A DNA stretch of 6,723 bases. It comes from Proteobacteria bacterium UBA3588. GTDB taxonomy: Bacteria; Pseudomonadota; Gammaproteobacteria; Thiohalomonadales; Thiohalomonadaceae. Shown in pieces: positions 6,668-6,723 of the stretch. The stretch spans positions 12,476 through 19,198 of the forward strand of contig DFMR01000007.1 in the NCBI GenBank assembly GCA_002376325.1, written 5' to 3'. The notes under the pieces are model-generated. The model ran no database searches. It saw only the letters and a list, made by a program, of their open reading frames with translations, and had not been told where the DNA came from. The translations under genes and the position numbers were made by a program. How positions within the stretch are numbered: position 1 is the stretch's first letter; every line of letters starts with the position of its first letter.

Positions 6668-6690
6668 GATCTCATTTCCGACTCAGTCAA
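6663..6690 (-). promoter_or_regulatory. Candidate internal transposase promoter
   Basis: On the - strand TTGACT (-35, 6685-6690; five of six consensus bases) is followed by a 16-base spacer and CAAAAT (-10, 6663-6668; four of six). Transcription would begin near 6656, after most of the first arm of the hairpin, so this transcript could not form the full stem. A GATC site (6668-6671) overlaps the -10 edge. Confidence 0.5.
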
Positions 6691-6702
6691 CCACCCTTTT
6701 CA

Positions 6703-6721
6703 CTTAACTGATCGGCATTAC
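6703..6721 (-). repeat. Terminal inverted repeat, transposase-proximal end
   Basis: Read on the - strand this is GTAATGCCGATCAGTTAAG. It matches the other end except for two central bases, which here create a GATC site (6710-6713). Confidence 0.88.
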
Positions 6722-6723
6722 CC

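Larger units (their letters stand above)
5288..6721 (-). mobile_element. IS4-family insertion sequence, about 1.43 kb
   Basis: Both ends are visible. The left end reads GTAATGCCAGTCAGTTAAG (5288-5306). The right end read on the - strand is GTAATGCCGATCAGTTAAG (6721-6703). They match at 17 of 19 positions; the only difference is AG versus GA at positions 9-10. The length of about 1434 bp is close to that of E. coli IS4 (1426 bp). One transposase gene fills the element, read from right to left, so the right end is the transposase-proximal end. The exact outer base may differ by one, because the G before TAATGCC could be flank or element. The right flank is cut by the window after two or three bases. 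The element may be inactive because the transposase frame is broken. Confidence 0.88.

Noticed and set aside
1..6723. CRISPR array, tRNA or rRNA genes, defence or toxin-antitoxin modules
   Set aside because: No regularly spaced repeats, no structural RNA sequence and no such gene pairs were seen on either strand.

Overview
The window is GC-rich, chromosome-like DNA, most likely from a gammaproteobacterium. The sulfur-oxidising or purple sulfur groups (Chromatiales-like) are a guess. It rests on the GuaB and XseA sequences, a class II (B12-dependent) ribonucleotide reductase, and a small lipoprotein that resembles SoxXA-binding proteins. No base in the window fixes the taxon.

Layout. (1) Bases 1-672 hold the 3' end of a class II ribonucleotide reductase gene (nrdJ type, + strand), cut by the window edge. 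(2) Bases 673-822 are a convergent intergenic spacer with an imperfect inverted repeat. (3) Bases 823-3031 (- strand) hold xseA (exonuclease VII large subunit), followed by a secreted M23-family peptidase gene that overlaps its stop codon, so the two are probably one transcript. (4) Bases 3032-3288 are intergenic, with a small GGAC-TTCA-GTCC palindrome and a strong hairpin that probably ends the next gene. (5) Bases 3289-3615 (- strand) encode a small lipoprotein with a strong ribosome binding site. (6) Bases 3616-3784 are a divergent promoter region with a clear sigma70-type promoter for guaB. (7) Bases 3785-5245 (+ strand) are guaB, intact IMP dehydrogenase. (8) From about 5288 to 6721 lies a nearly complete IS4-family insertion sequence. 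It has 17/19-matching terminal inverted repeats and an inward-facing transposase gene on the - strand that is split by a -1 frameshift.

Function. Most of the window is housekeeping: deoxynucleotide synthesis, DNA repair, envelope maintenance and GMP synthesis. The accessory part is the IS, which landed 42 bp after guaB, where guaA commonly follows. The IS shows several layers of apparent self-control: a hairpin touching the transposase start codon, a candidate promoter whose transcript would begin inside that hairpin, GATC sites at the promoter end only, and a terminator-like hairpin built from the other terminal repeat.

I did not find a new multi-gene system. The best leads are the IS control architecture and frameshift, and a His-to-Asn change in the HxH motif of the M23 peptidase.
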